A stretch of DNA of 64,000 nucleotides, taken from Hydractinia symbiolongicarpus. Its lineage: Eukaryota > Cnidaria > Hydrozoa > Anthoathecata > Hydractiniidae. A program made the translations under genes and the position numbers. This document shows, piece by piece, positions 35,144 to 45,749 of the stretch. The notes below the pieces were generated by a model. The model ran no database searches, was not told where the DNA came from, and saw only the letters and a program-made list of their open reading frames with translations. The first letter of the stretch is position 1; each line of letters opens with the position of its first letter. The DNA is taken from NCBI RefSeq assembly GCF_029227915.1, contig NC_079885.1:22693001-22757000 (forward strand), given 5' to 3'.

Positions 35144-36841
35144 TTACGATATTTTTGGAAGCCAGCCTTCTCTAAAACTAACAATCTTTCTAATTTCCAA
35201 GCTACTAAATTCCATTTCTTTTAAGTCATTTTCTGTGAGTTTGCATAGCAACTGACCATCGATTAAATGTTCTTTAAATATCTCGACATCTTTCTTCAGC
35301 TTCAACTTTTTTAATTCATTGCACAGCTCTGCCACGCTCATGTTCTTTACCAGTGTAGGTGTGCTATGATCGCTCGGTTCAATAGCTGCTTGTGTTGTCA
35401 AAGGTGAAGAATCTTTCGTTTTTACATCGTCTAATTTTTTCGCGCTAATGTCTTTTGCTGATGTGGGATTCTCTTGTGTAGAACTGTTATGATCACTTAG
35501 ACTATGCTTTGGTTTTGTCATCACAGGTGGAGGGTCTCTTGATTTGTGTGACTCTCTCGCGCTTATGTTCTCTGGCGTAGAATTGTTAAGATTACTTATA
35601 CTAGGCTTTGGTTTTGTCATCACAGGTGGAGGATCTCTTGCTTTGTGTGACTCTATCGCACTGTTCTGTTTTATTGGTGTAAGTTTGTCACTTTGAGTAG
35701 GTTTTTGTGTTTCCGTCAAAGGTAAAGGGACATCCGTGAACATTGGTACAGCATATTCATTCTCGTCCAACGATGATAAAATTAATTCAGTGTATATATC
35801 TTCAGAGTTGGAGCTACACTTGCTTCTATCCTGCTCCTTCCGGGGTTTAGGCGTTGGTACCGAATAAGACCGATTTTGAGGTTTCGTCTTCTGATCAAGG
35901 GGACTTGAGAACTGCTCACTGTTTTCTTGTCTGGGCGGAAATTTTCGAACCATTTCAATAATGCAAGATTTTTTCATTTCATTTTCATTTTCTTTAACAA
36001 TGTAATTCTTCGTTTGTATTTCATACTCGTTATAAGACTTTTTTGTACCTTCAGCAACTCTTACTGTGATGCCACTCTCGATTGGAATGCTAAAATCATA
36101 TTTGGAGCTTTTCTGCATACTTGAAGCAACAACCACTGTCCTCGTTTTCACTTCTTTGCATTTTAAGACACCAAGCTGATAATAACAAAACTGAGGATTG
36201 ACGAACTTGAAGTATACTGGTCGTTCAAAGCTGGCAGCACGGTTTGGCAGAATCTGATTTAACAGGTGTGTTTCTTTTTTGTAGATTGGGTGAAAACCAG
36301 CTTGACAATTGAATGGCAATTCAAACATATCTCCTGTTTCATTGCGAAAAGTCAAATAATCTTTTGGTTGACTCGTTGTTTGTTCAGTTCGAAACATGAT
36401 TCGCAGCTTTTCGTTTTCTCTGATACGCAGCCCTTTTTTTTGATCGCCAATAGAGATAAAAATTTGACTTTGTGTTATAACATAATTTGGTAATGGATTT
36501 AGTTTTGCTATGTCAATAACAGAAGCACAGTGAGTTGGCTTTTCACGGATAAAAAACTCTACTGGTTCCTGGCAATGTAATGGTATTTTGTGGGGCAAAT
36601 TATGCACGTTGTAACAAAGCGCTGTCAGTTCGTTTTTAACGGAATGCAACTTTAGTTTCTGTCCAGACCAAATTTTCTCATTACCATCAGATGCATAATG
36701 TCCTTCGTCAACGCATACAATTTGTGGTAATTTATTCTTTGAGACGAAATCTTTTAACTTTAAACTTTCTATACTCCATTTAACATTCGATAAACTTTCA
36801 TAGCCAACTTTGGTATTAATAAACTCTGTGTATTTAGACAT
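35144..36841 (-). CDS. CABIT-SAM adaptor protein (GAREM-like), 565 aa, single coding exon
   Basis: The start at 36841 (MSKYTEF) is favoured because GYESLSNVKW follows, as in the paralogues. An in-frame ATG at 36907 would add 22 residues. The N-terminal CABIT domain (about 20-275) includes LKDFVSKNKLPQIV, CYNVHNLPHKIPLHCQ, GDMFELPFNCQAGFHP and CYYQLGVLKCKEVKTR. The linker is Ser/Pro/Lys-rich with a DIYTEL tyrosine motif, and carries two 33-residue tandem repeats each containing RDPPPVMTKPK, which could be an SH3 ligand. The C-terminus is a SAM domain (about 500-565) with HLIDGQLLCKL and ending REGWLPKIS. It is closer to the pseudogene at 24565 than to the gene at 28354. The role in tyrosine-kinase signalling is inferred from GAREM and THEMIS relatives. 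The orientation is opposite to both other copies. Confidence 0.87.
   Translation of the reverse strand: MSKYTEFINTKVGYESLSNVKWSIESLKLKDFVSKNKLPQIVCVDEGHYASDGNEKIWSGQKLKLHSVKNELTALCYNVHNLPHKIPLHCQEPVEFFIREKPTHCASVIDIAKLNPLPNYVITQSQIFISIGDQKKGLRIRENEKLRIMFRTEQTTSQPKDYLTFRNETGDMFELPFNCQAGFHPIYKKETHLLNQILPNRAASFERPVYFKFVNPQFCYYQLGVLKCKEVKTRTVVVASSMQKSSKYDFSIPIESGITVRVAEGTKKSYNEYEIQTKNYIVKENENEMKKSCIIEMVRKFPPRQENSEQFSSPLDQKTKPQNRSYSVPTPKPRKEQDRSKCSSNSEDIYTELILSSLDENEYAVPMFTDVPLPLTETQKPTQSDKLTPIKQNSAIESHKARDPPPVMTKPKPSISNLNNSTPENISARESHKSRDPPPVMTKPKHSLSDHNSSTQENPTSAKDISAKKLDDVKTKDSSPLTTQAAIEPSDHSTPTLVKNMSVAELCNELKKLKLKKDVEIFKEHLIDGQLLCKLTENDLKEMEFSSLEIRKIVSFREGWLPKIS
35456..35653 (-). repeat. 99-bp x 2 in-frame repeat in the CABIT-SAM gene
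   Basis: Two 33-residue units, each starting ESHK and containing RDPPPVMTKPK. The exact period is 99 bp (35456-35554 and 35555-35653). The equivalent stretch is not seen in the gene at 28354. Confidence 0.85.
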
Positions 36842-36907
36842 TTTTTGTGGCTTGCTCACAATAAAAACGTTACTTGTAACCGGTGATTTATCTGTATTGG
36901 ATTGCAA

Positions 36908-38375
36908 ACAACGTTAAAGCAAGTTCCTTACTTGCTCGAAGCATCCAATTTTTTTGATTTAACAAAACATCCTTGTTAAGGTAGAAAAATAACAACACAG
37001 AGAAGTTTTAATCTTGTACCCAGAGGCTCTTAAATTTTTTTGCAACAATTTAAAATACTTGCTTTACTTGCGAATAATATGCACTTTTTGATTAATCCTT
37101 GATGTTAAAAACATACGAAACTATCAGTATGCTGTCAGACGCTTTTTGAAAAAAAATTCTAATTCATTCCTAAATTTAATTAAAACCTATTTTCACTTTT
37201 TATTGACATCTGTATAGAGCGATTTATATGCATAAAAGAAAATTAATATTAGCTGTACAAGATTTTGATGACATAAAAGACTTTTATCTCGTTATGTGAT
37301 TGCCACTTGGACTTTAAGCTAATTGTGTCTCATCAGACCACTCTTGTTTTCTTATCAGAGCATTTTTTAACGTTTTATCTCAAATTTCATATCACTGGGC
37401 GGTAGCTGGCAACCTTTTTTTTTTTGGGGGGGGGGGAGGAGGGGAGAAATGTTAAGATATTAACCAGCTCGACAAGCCCCTATCTATTAACCTTTTTCAT
37501 TATCTGCCGCATGGCGAGTGATCTTCATAACCAATTTGGAAAGGCTATATTATAAAATCTAGTAAGTAGCCTTTGGACATTCTAGAACAGTTTAAATGAA
37601 AGTACACTGAATCTCGTACGGCGTGGACTCAACGACACATGTGAATTGTTTTTCTTTTTGAAAATGCACGACTTTCCGGTAAAGAAAGGGTTGACTAACC
37701 AACAAATTTTTTGGGTTTATACTGTACACGACAGGCTTCGTATTTTGTCCTAAAATTACAAAAGCTGAGGTTATTGCTTCTCTGGATATTGATAAGAGTT
37801 GAAAATTTCACCAATCGTCTTTATAGGATTGTTTTTATCATTTAAAAGTGTCCCTATTTAGCTTGAAGCAGTGATGTTGTTGCGTTGTTGCAGAACCGTT
37901 GGAACAACGTTGTTTATTGCAACGCTGATCGAAAGGCATTCCGCAGAATTCATTTAAAATTAGTGCAACGTCATAAAACAACTTTGTCACAACTTTTTAA
38001 CATGATTGTTGTGTTGGGAGATAATTTTAACCACAGAGTAAAAATCTTCCAGAAACTTTAATATTGGATTTTTTATTCAAATGTTCCGATTTTGTTCTTA
38101 CTTAAGCCATCGACTAGTTTTTATATTAACGATTAAATATCAAGGAAAAATAATCACCTGGAAAAAAACTCTCCCTTTCTTTAGCTTAGACCTTATTTAA
38201 TTCTATGTATGCGCGATTAAAAGCTCTCATAAATCACGATTAGAGTAGTATTCGTTAAAAGAGTTCTAAAAAAAGCGATTCTCCTCAAGGATTTCGATAA
38301 AAGCAGACACTTTGTCATTAGTCCAGTTTTTACATATTTGGAATTTTCATCTTATCAATTTTTCACAAAATTTTA
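36908..38375. other. Upstream region of the minus-strand CABIT-SAM gene
   Basis: A/T-rich DNA with a T-run plus G-run at 37410-37446 and a GTTGTTGCGTTGTTGCAG stretch near 37877. The promoter of the minus-strand gene should lie here but no clear element is visible. No gene was recognised. Confidence 0.5.
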
Positions 38376-39359
38376 CTATCAAAGTTGCAGTATTACGGAG
38401 TACAGGACTCAAACTTACTTTGGTTTAAAGACTATCTTACAGACAGAAAACAATGTATTCCTCACGGTAATCATACGACTGAACTCAAAAATGTGAAATG
38501 TGGAGTTCCACAGGGCTCGATACTTGGACCGCTCCTTTTTTTAATATATGTTAAAGATTTGCCTTATGCATCGACACTCATAAACTTTATTCTTTTTGCA
38601 GATGATACTAACTTATTCTACGCTCAGAAAGATATAAAAACACTCTTTACTACGGTAAACAAAGAACTGAGTAGTATTAATGAATGGTTTAAAGCAAATA
38701 AACTGTCCTTAAATGTAAATAAAACAAAATATACGCTATTCTGCAAAAAGTCTAAAACAGACGACTTGCCATTAAAACTTCCAGATCTATGTATAAATGA
38801 AATAGCATAAAAAGGGAAAGCTTTTTAAACTTTTTAGGTGTTCTTATTGACGAAAACCTGTCTTGGAAAAGCCATATACAAACAGTAGAGAATAAGATTT
38901 CGAAAAATATTGGAATATTATACAAAGCGAAGCCATTACTAAATTTTCATTGTCTTAAAAATTTATACTTTTCATTTATTCACAGCTACTTAACATATTG
39001 TAACATTGTCTGGGCTAACACTAATCATTTCTAAACTTACAAAAATTTACAGTAAACAGAAGCACGCATGTCGTATAATATTTGGCAAGGACAGATACAC
39101 CACAGCAGAACCATTATTGAGAAAAATAAGGGCCTTGAGTATCTATCAATTGAACCTACACCAGGTTTTGTTATTTATGTATAAAATTAGATATAGCATT
39201 GCACCCAAGGCCTTCACAAATCAGTTTCTAGAAATAAAACACAGGTATGACACAAGATATTCAATAAATAATTTTAACATTCCAAAGACCTTTCTAGTGA
39301 CCACTCGATACTCGAATATCTTCTCGTGGGCCATTATTATGGAACACAATTTTAGATGA
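38376..39359 (+). mobile_element. 5'-truncated, decayed non-LTR retrotransposon (LINE) fragment
   Basis: Reading 38376-38807 gives the C-terminal half of a reverse transcriptase: KLQYYGVQDS, then CGVPQGSILGPLLFLIYV, FADDTNLF (catalytic FADD) and NEWFKANKLSLNVNKTK. After a stop and frameshifts, the post-RT tail is readable at 39006-39359 (YSKQKHACRIIFGKD). The pattern is that of Jockey/CR1-type LINEs. The endonuclease and the first RT blocks are missing. Confidence 0.88.
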
Positions 39360-39771
39360 AGACAAAAAATCTATTTGCTTGTTGACACATTTTAAGAAAA
39401 CCACAAAACATTTCTTCGCGATGTTTTTAATATCACATTTTTGTAACTTTTTACAACTCTGGAAGTATTGTAAATATTTTTTTACGTTAGTTTTAAGCTC
39501 CTCTCTTTAACCTATCTCAACTAGATGGGGCTTGATGATAAGACAAAATATGTCTTCTACTTGCTCCAGTCATGATTTGATTGTAAACGCAAACAAACAT
39601 GTACAAAAAAAAATATTCTGACGAAATATATACATACAAAAGAAGTCTATAAATTCGAGCGTTTACCGCATATAGTTCTCTGCTTCTCGTTATACTTAAA
39701 AAAATTGAATTTGAAATCTGCAGAGCTCCTTTAAACATAGCCGCCCCTAAGAATTCCTAAAAAATAAATGT

Positions 39772-39870
39772 ACCCTCGTCCCCAGGGATTTTTGACTTTT
39801 TGATATGAGAAATAACAGTAAAAATTTTTTTGCTGGTTTCTTTCATATAAAAAAGGCTGGTGACGAGGGT
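39772..39870. repeat. ~100-bp foldback element, CTCGTCCCCAG type
   Basis: ACCCTCGTCCCCAG at 39772-39785 pairs with CTGGTGACGAGGGT at 39857-39870 (one mismatch). The arms flank an A/T-rich loop. It is related to the foldback at 60516 and to single ends near 19597, 19966 and 61140. Confidence 0.7.
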
Positions 39871-40570
39871 GTGAACGCCCCCTTTGGGGGTTTTGCCAGA
39901 ATGCGATGTGACTGATGCACGAAATGCACACTACAACGTGACTATGTTGCAACCAATCTGAGGAGGTATATACGTGCAAGGTTAGGCTCAGTTTAATCAT
40001 TCACTACATCTCCTTATCAGTACGTAGCTGATGTCCCTGATCCAATTCAGTGCACTTGCACTCCGGTTTTCCATGCATAGCTAGTCCACTTTTGTGCATC
40101 ACCCTTTCTGTCTGCTAAATGTGAGATAATTGACAGTGTGCTCCTCCTAACACACAAAAAAACTTTTTTACACCTCTCTTTGAAGGTGTAGCTAGTACTA
40201 CTCTAGCTTTTTTTACTGTCTTCCTTGAGAACACTTCTGTAAATATTTTAATCCGCATTTATTTTGTAGGATGATTTGGTGTATGTATAACACAGATCTC
40301 TAGGGGCAGGCCTATTAATAAAATAAAGGGTAGAGCAATTGTTCTTGCTCACGCAAAGACTCGCCAATTCTAAGAAATAAAAAGCTAGCTGAGCCATGTC
40401 CATGTGTGGTGAAACCTTCATAAATACAATACTGGATTTTTCAAGGAATGCTTTTTTTAGTCAAATCTTTAATATGTTTTAGACTGCTTAATTTTTGCCA
40501 TTTTGCGACATTTTAACCCCATTTCGCTTGTAAATTCTGTTTGATTAAGACTTAAAAAAGATAAAATAAA

Positions 40571-41312
40571 CGGCTGGTGCATTCCACAGGTCATAGGTCA
40601 AAAAAAATTTACCATATATATATTTTTAGCTTGCTTTCGATATTTTTCAACATTTACCATTTTGGTAGCCCTTTTCGGTGATGCTGCGCCATCAACACAT
40701 AAATTGACATGTGCTTACGTTAGGCTAAAAAGACCCTGGGATGAGTTTAGTATTTCATCTGAAATAACCCACAGACGCATATGAGAAAATAAATTAAAAA
40801 CAATTGCCAGTTTATCAGATACTTTTCACACCTATGTGGTATACATACAAAACCACTGCTTGACGGTGTTGTCCACCAGCAACAACGGCTGTTAATCCAG
40901 CATGGTCTAACATTGTGATATGCAAGATTTTTATTTACAGCTTAAATTTGTGATAAAAGGAGGAACTTATTTCCTCATTCAAAAATACTTGTATACAGTG
41001 AAGTGAAAAGTAATCATGGTGATGCTCACAAAATGAAATTGAAAGCACAGTTCGGACTTCAGTTGTAAATTTTATTGGTATGTTATATCTTTAGTATTTT
41101 TTGTCTATGGTTTTTATGTTTTCGCATCTTTTGTTTCGTTTAAATTCATACTTTTAATCACAATATGTAAAGTGGCGGTTTTTCTGACGAGTGTTAAAAA
41201 TTCTCTGTATTGCGTATTTTGTAATGGTGCTGCATCACAAAACTAGAAATGGCTAAAATTATTTGCAATGCCACAATTTGAAACATGTGTGACCTGTGAA
41301 ATACACCCGCTG
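40571..41312. mobile_element. TIR element (MITE), ~740 bp, CCACAGGTCA ends
   Basis: The left end GCTGGTGCATTCCACAGGTC and the right-end reverse complement GCGGGTGTATTTCACAGGTC match with four mismatches over 23 bp. There is no ORF. A partial relative begins at about 61612. Confidence 0.65.
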
Positions 41313-41636
41313 TAAAATTAAATAGATAAAAGAGACTGTGATAAAATATGCGTTTATAAACTTATTCTATTTATTCAGATTGCTCGCTCAGTGTAAATTA
41401 TTGTAACCTTGGGGGAGCGATTTATTGCTCAGGTGTTATTTTCTTATAGACCTGGCTAGGGAAGTTGAGGAAAATCTCTTTAAGGGATTCCTGCATTGAA
41501 AATAGCATTTTTATATGTTGTGAAGGATAAAAAGTTGTTTATCAAGTCCTTTGAAATTTTTTAAAAATCTTTTTTCATTCTTAAGTTATTCAAGATTTAA
41601 ATTTTTAAAATCTGAGAGCTGATGCTGTGATAAGTA

Positions 41637-44600
41637 TAGTCGGGGGTAAAAAAAACATCAACAAAACATCAACAAAATCAGGGTAAAAAAAAAAACAAAT
41701 GGCTCCTTAGGAAATAATGGTGAATTTTTAGTTTTGACTGATTTTTTATTTATAGGAATATCTGAAGCATATTTTGGCCAAGTATTGAGTTTTCAAGGTT
41801 AATAGTTTTTAATTTATGATTATTTAACTTAACAAACAACTTTCAAAACACATGCATTAACTTTTTATTTCAGCTTTTTGGTAGACTTGGTTTAAAGTTT
41901 TGTTAATGCTGTCATAATACAAGTATCCTAGGGTGTTACTTGGTATATATTGATTTTACTCTGAGTAGGCTGTTATTCTGGAATGACTATGGTTTTTTTT
42001 ACCCCAATTTTTTTTTGATAAATGGGGTTAAAAATAATATATTTTTAATTACCCAATGTTTATTTTTTTTACTCCACTACAGTAATAATGGTAAAATTGG
42101 AGATGGTAGGTGTAAAATAATTATTTACTTCTATTCATTTTAGATTACTAACTATATAATTGCATATTATTAAGTAAATCAACAAACTTTCTAAAATAGT
42201 TAGGTCATATAGACCAAAACCCAAACTATGCACTGAAGCCTCTATTAACACTGCTGTAGATGAAGTTAAGAACGGGGCGGCGGTGTATAAAACAGCTAAG
42301 AAGTATCACATTTCAATTTCGATGTTAAGAAAAAGAGTTTTGGAAGCAAAAGGTCATTTCAATAGAAAGAAACAAGGTCGCAAGAATGACCTTTCTGGAG
42401 AGGATGAAAACCATCTAGCCGAATGCATCAAAAAGATGCCAGAACTAGGTATATACATCAGTTTTCTTTCAGTTAATTTCTGTGCTTTTATGAGAGTGTC
42501 ATACAATCTACAAATGAATATTATTATTGTATTATTTTTCAGGCTTTGGTCTAACACTCATATAGCTCAGACAAATAGTCCAAGACTTCGTTGTTATGAA
42601 AAACTTAAAGACACGTTTCAAGAATAATATGCCAGGTCATGACTGGACAAGGTCATTTTTGAAGCGCCATAAGTTGAGCCTTAAGAAGGGAGGGCAGATG
42701 CAATTAGCCCGGAAGAATGTAACCTCTGATCCTTTTGTCATATACCGATTTTTTGAAACACTGAACAATGAAGTTGAGCGTCTTGGAATAAACGATAAAC
42801 CCGAGTGTGTTTACAACTGTGCCGAATTAGGGTTTCCAACAGACCCCTCAAAATGTAAATATGTGGATGAGATTGGCAAGAAATGTATTCAAGTTACAAA
42901 TGGCTCAAACAGGGAAAATACAACAGTCTTGGCTGTGTGCTGTGCTGATGGTACTTCACTGGACCCCCTCATCATTTTTAGGGGAAAGAATCTTCAATCG
43001 ACATGGTTAGGAGCAGATGGTCTAGAAAACACTTACTTTAGTGTAAGTGGCAGTGGTTGGATGACCACAAATATATTTGATCATTGGTTCAGAAAATTTG
43101 CTGAGTCAGTAGTAGCAAGACCACTATTGTTGACATTTGATGGTCATATGACTCATTTGTCAACTGCTACAATTGATTTTGCAATGGAGCAAAATATATC
43201 CTCAATAAAGTTGCCAGCCCATTGTACAGATGTGTTGCAGCCACTAGATGTTGGCTGTTTCAATCCCTTAAAGGTTGACTATGAGCAGTACCTTACAGAG
43301 TTTGTGCATAGAACTGGTGGATGCCAAAAGCTTCAAAAACCTGCCTTTTGTAATCTAATTGGAAGCATTTGGAAAAAAGGCTTGACAAAAGAAAATATCA
43401 TATCTGCTTCCAACACTACTGGAATTTTTCCAGTAGATGAAACAGAGTAAAGGTTTCTCGCCTAGACAAAGTAAAACTAAACTCTTACATGAAGTGGAGA
43501 GAGGAAGGATTACCGGTTGACGAGGATGGATCTCCCATCTTAATCAATCAAACCAAAGAATCAAGCATAGCATTCAACCTAAACAGTTCAGAAGCAGATA
43601 GCTCTTTTAACGAAGCAGTACAGGTGTCCGTGTCAAATTGCAAACCTCCCTCATCAAAACGCAATAAGTCACCAAAGAAGTTACCCTTCTCTGTGCGTTC
43701 ACTTTAAGATTCCATTGATGAGGAAAGTGTCAATTCAAGTTTTGATGATCCGATGGCTTCCTGCAGTACACCACATTCCAACCAATTAATGAAACCAGAG
43801 GAGATCTTGAAGCTATTAGAGCGTAATGCACATCCAGGTTATAAGTATGCAATTACATTTGTCCCAAAAGAGACGGACAGTCTTGAAAAGGTTTTAAAAA
43901 GAAAATGTCATCAATAACAACATCGACGTCAAGTGGAAAAGATGCCCCAAAGAGACAAAAAATTTCAATGAATGGAGCAGTATTGACAAGTCCTGAGCAA
44001 AAATTGCAGCCAAAAAGAAAGCAAAAGAAGACGAGGAAAATGCAAAAAAAAGAAAAGAAGAGATCAAAGGAGAAGCGAAAACAAGAAAAAGCAAAGGCAA
44101 AGAAGGCTAAGAGCCAAGCCAAGAAAAATAAACAATATAAAAACAGGGGCCATGATTTCCGAAAAATGCTTAAGGGCATGGTACGTGATGACACTGAATC
44201 AGAAGAAGAGGGAAGTGGTAAAGATGTAGATATCCCAGGAGAGTCAGACAATGAAAACCAAGGAGTTATTAATGAAGCCAATGATAAAAAAGAAACCGCT
44301 GATCACCAAGGCCAAGAAAACACCGATCAACAAGGCCAAGAAAACACCGATCACCAAGGCCAAGAAAACACTACCTCTACCCTTGATCATTTAGATAATC
44401 ACAACATTGGAAAATTCTTCGCTGTATCCTGGACAAAGCCTAGAACCTATTACTGGGGCAAGCTTTTGAAGGTTTTTGCAGAAGATGTTGAAGCAAATGC
44501 TGATCAGGTGGAAATGCAGTTTCTAAAGAAAGTAGAAAATTCAAGTGACCCTTCTCACTTAAAATAAGATTGGCCGATGGAAGAAGACATAGGAATAGTT

Positions 44601-45415
44601 GATGGAAAACTTTGTTTTGCTGGTCCTTGTATCCCAAATCTTACAGATGCGAGTCGTAAAAAGACGCACATGACCTTTAAAATTGAGAAGGAAGTGATAA
44701 AGAAATTTCATGAAATTTCAAAACAAGGACTCAAATGAAAAGTTACAGTTAACAGTATATATGCACTCTTGATATTATTAGTTCTTTTGTTAAGATAAGT
44801 TTGTATTTGTTGCAGAAATGGTATCAAATTTGAATTAACGTCTTATTTGTGCATTATCTGAGATGAAGACTTGCTGGCTATCAAGCTATGGGTGCCATTT
44901 ACCATTACTAAACTATATATACTGTGAATATTGCTTTATACAGGAATTGAACCTGAACATTCTTTAAACTTAACTCAAATATGCATCCATTTTTCTACTT
45001 GAATATATTACTGAGCTACATTTTAATATCATTTCTTATGTGCATTTCGTATTTTCAACAACTATCTTCATACATATATATCTAATCTTTTGTTCTAACT
45101 TTATGTTGTGTGTTAACAATGTCCATAAAATGTACTTTATGGACATTGGGGTAAAAAAAAATATACAGTTGGGGTAAAAAAAAATATATTTTTTTAACTT
45201 TCAATTATTCTTTTTTACCCCATTCTTGGTTTAAAAAAACACATCACAATTTTCAAAAAATTTCATACTTCTCTAAAAGAAATTTGATCAACCTTTTTTG
45301 GTATTGTTCCCCTATCCTTATTCTTACTTTTGGCAACAAAAAAAGTCAGAATATATGCAGTTTTTATTTAAACTGAAAGTTTCTAAATTTTGTTCTTTTT
45401 TACCCCCGCTGACTA
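41637..45415 (+). mobile_element. Decayed pogo/Tigger-like DNA transposon, ~3.8 kb
   Basis: The termini TAGTCGGGGGTAAAAAA (41637 on) and TTTTTTACCCCCGCTGACTA (to 45415) are inverted apart from a 3-bp gap, with TA at each edge as expected for pogo elements. Inside are: an HTH exon (about 42220-42447, AKKYHISISMLRKRV), an intron 42448-42540, the DDE domain (42596-43446) and a Lys-rich/acidic tail (43489-44736). The tail has three 24-bp HQGQENTD-type repeats near 44310 and a conserved YYWGKLLKVF block. Breaks: TAG at about 42568, a frameshift near 43448, a TAA after SVRSL near 43705, a frameshift near 43914, and a TAA near 44565 followed by in-frame homologous sequence. The first catalytic Asp is replaced (NCAELGF where relatives have NCDExGF). 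DGHMTH and QPLDVG keep the other two. Confidence 0.9.
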
Positions 45416-45749
45416 TACTTTTGTAAAAAATGCTGCCGTTACATTTCTACCCTGAGAAGATAAAATCACTGTTAGAGCTACAAAATTTCACATATATATG
45501 TCAAGATATCATCAAGAGCATAGTCCACACACTTCTAAAAAGTTTCGATCTTTTGCAAGTTTGCAAGATATTTAAGTTATTAATTTATGCTTACTACCGT
45601 ATTACATCATCAACAATAATGTCGTAAGGTCAGATGGAAATCTTTGAAGCTAAATATCTCAAGAAGAAACAAACAAGAAAATTCAAAGGACTTGATAAAC
45701 AACTTCCTATCCTCTTGAACATACAAAAATATCATTTTCAATGATGATC

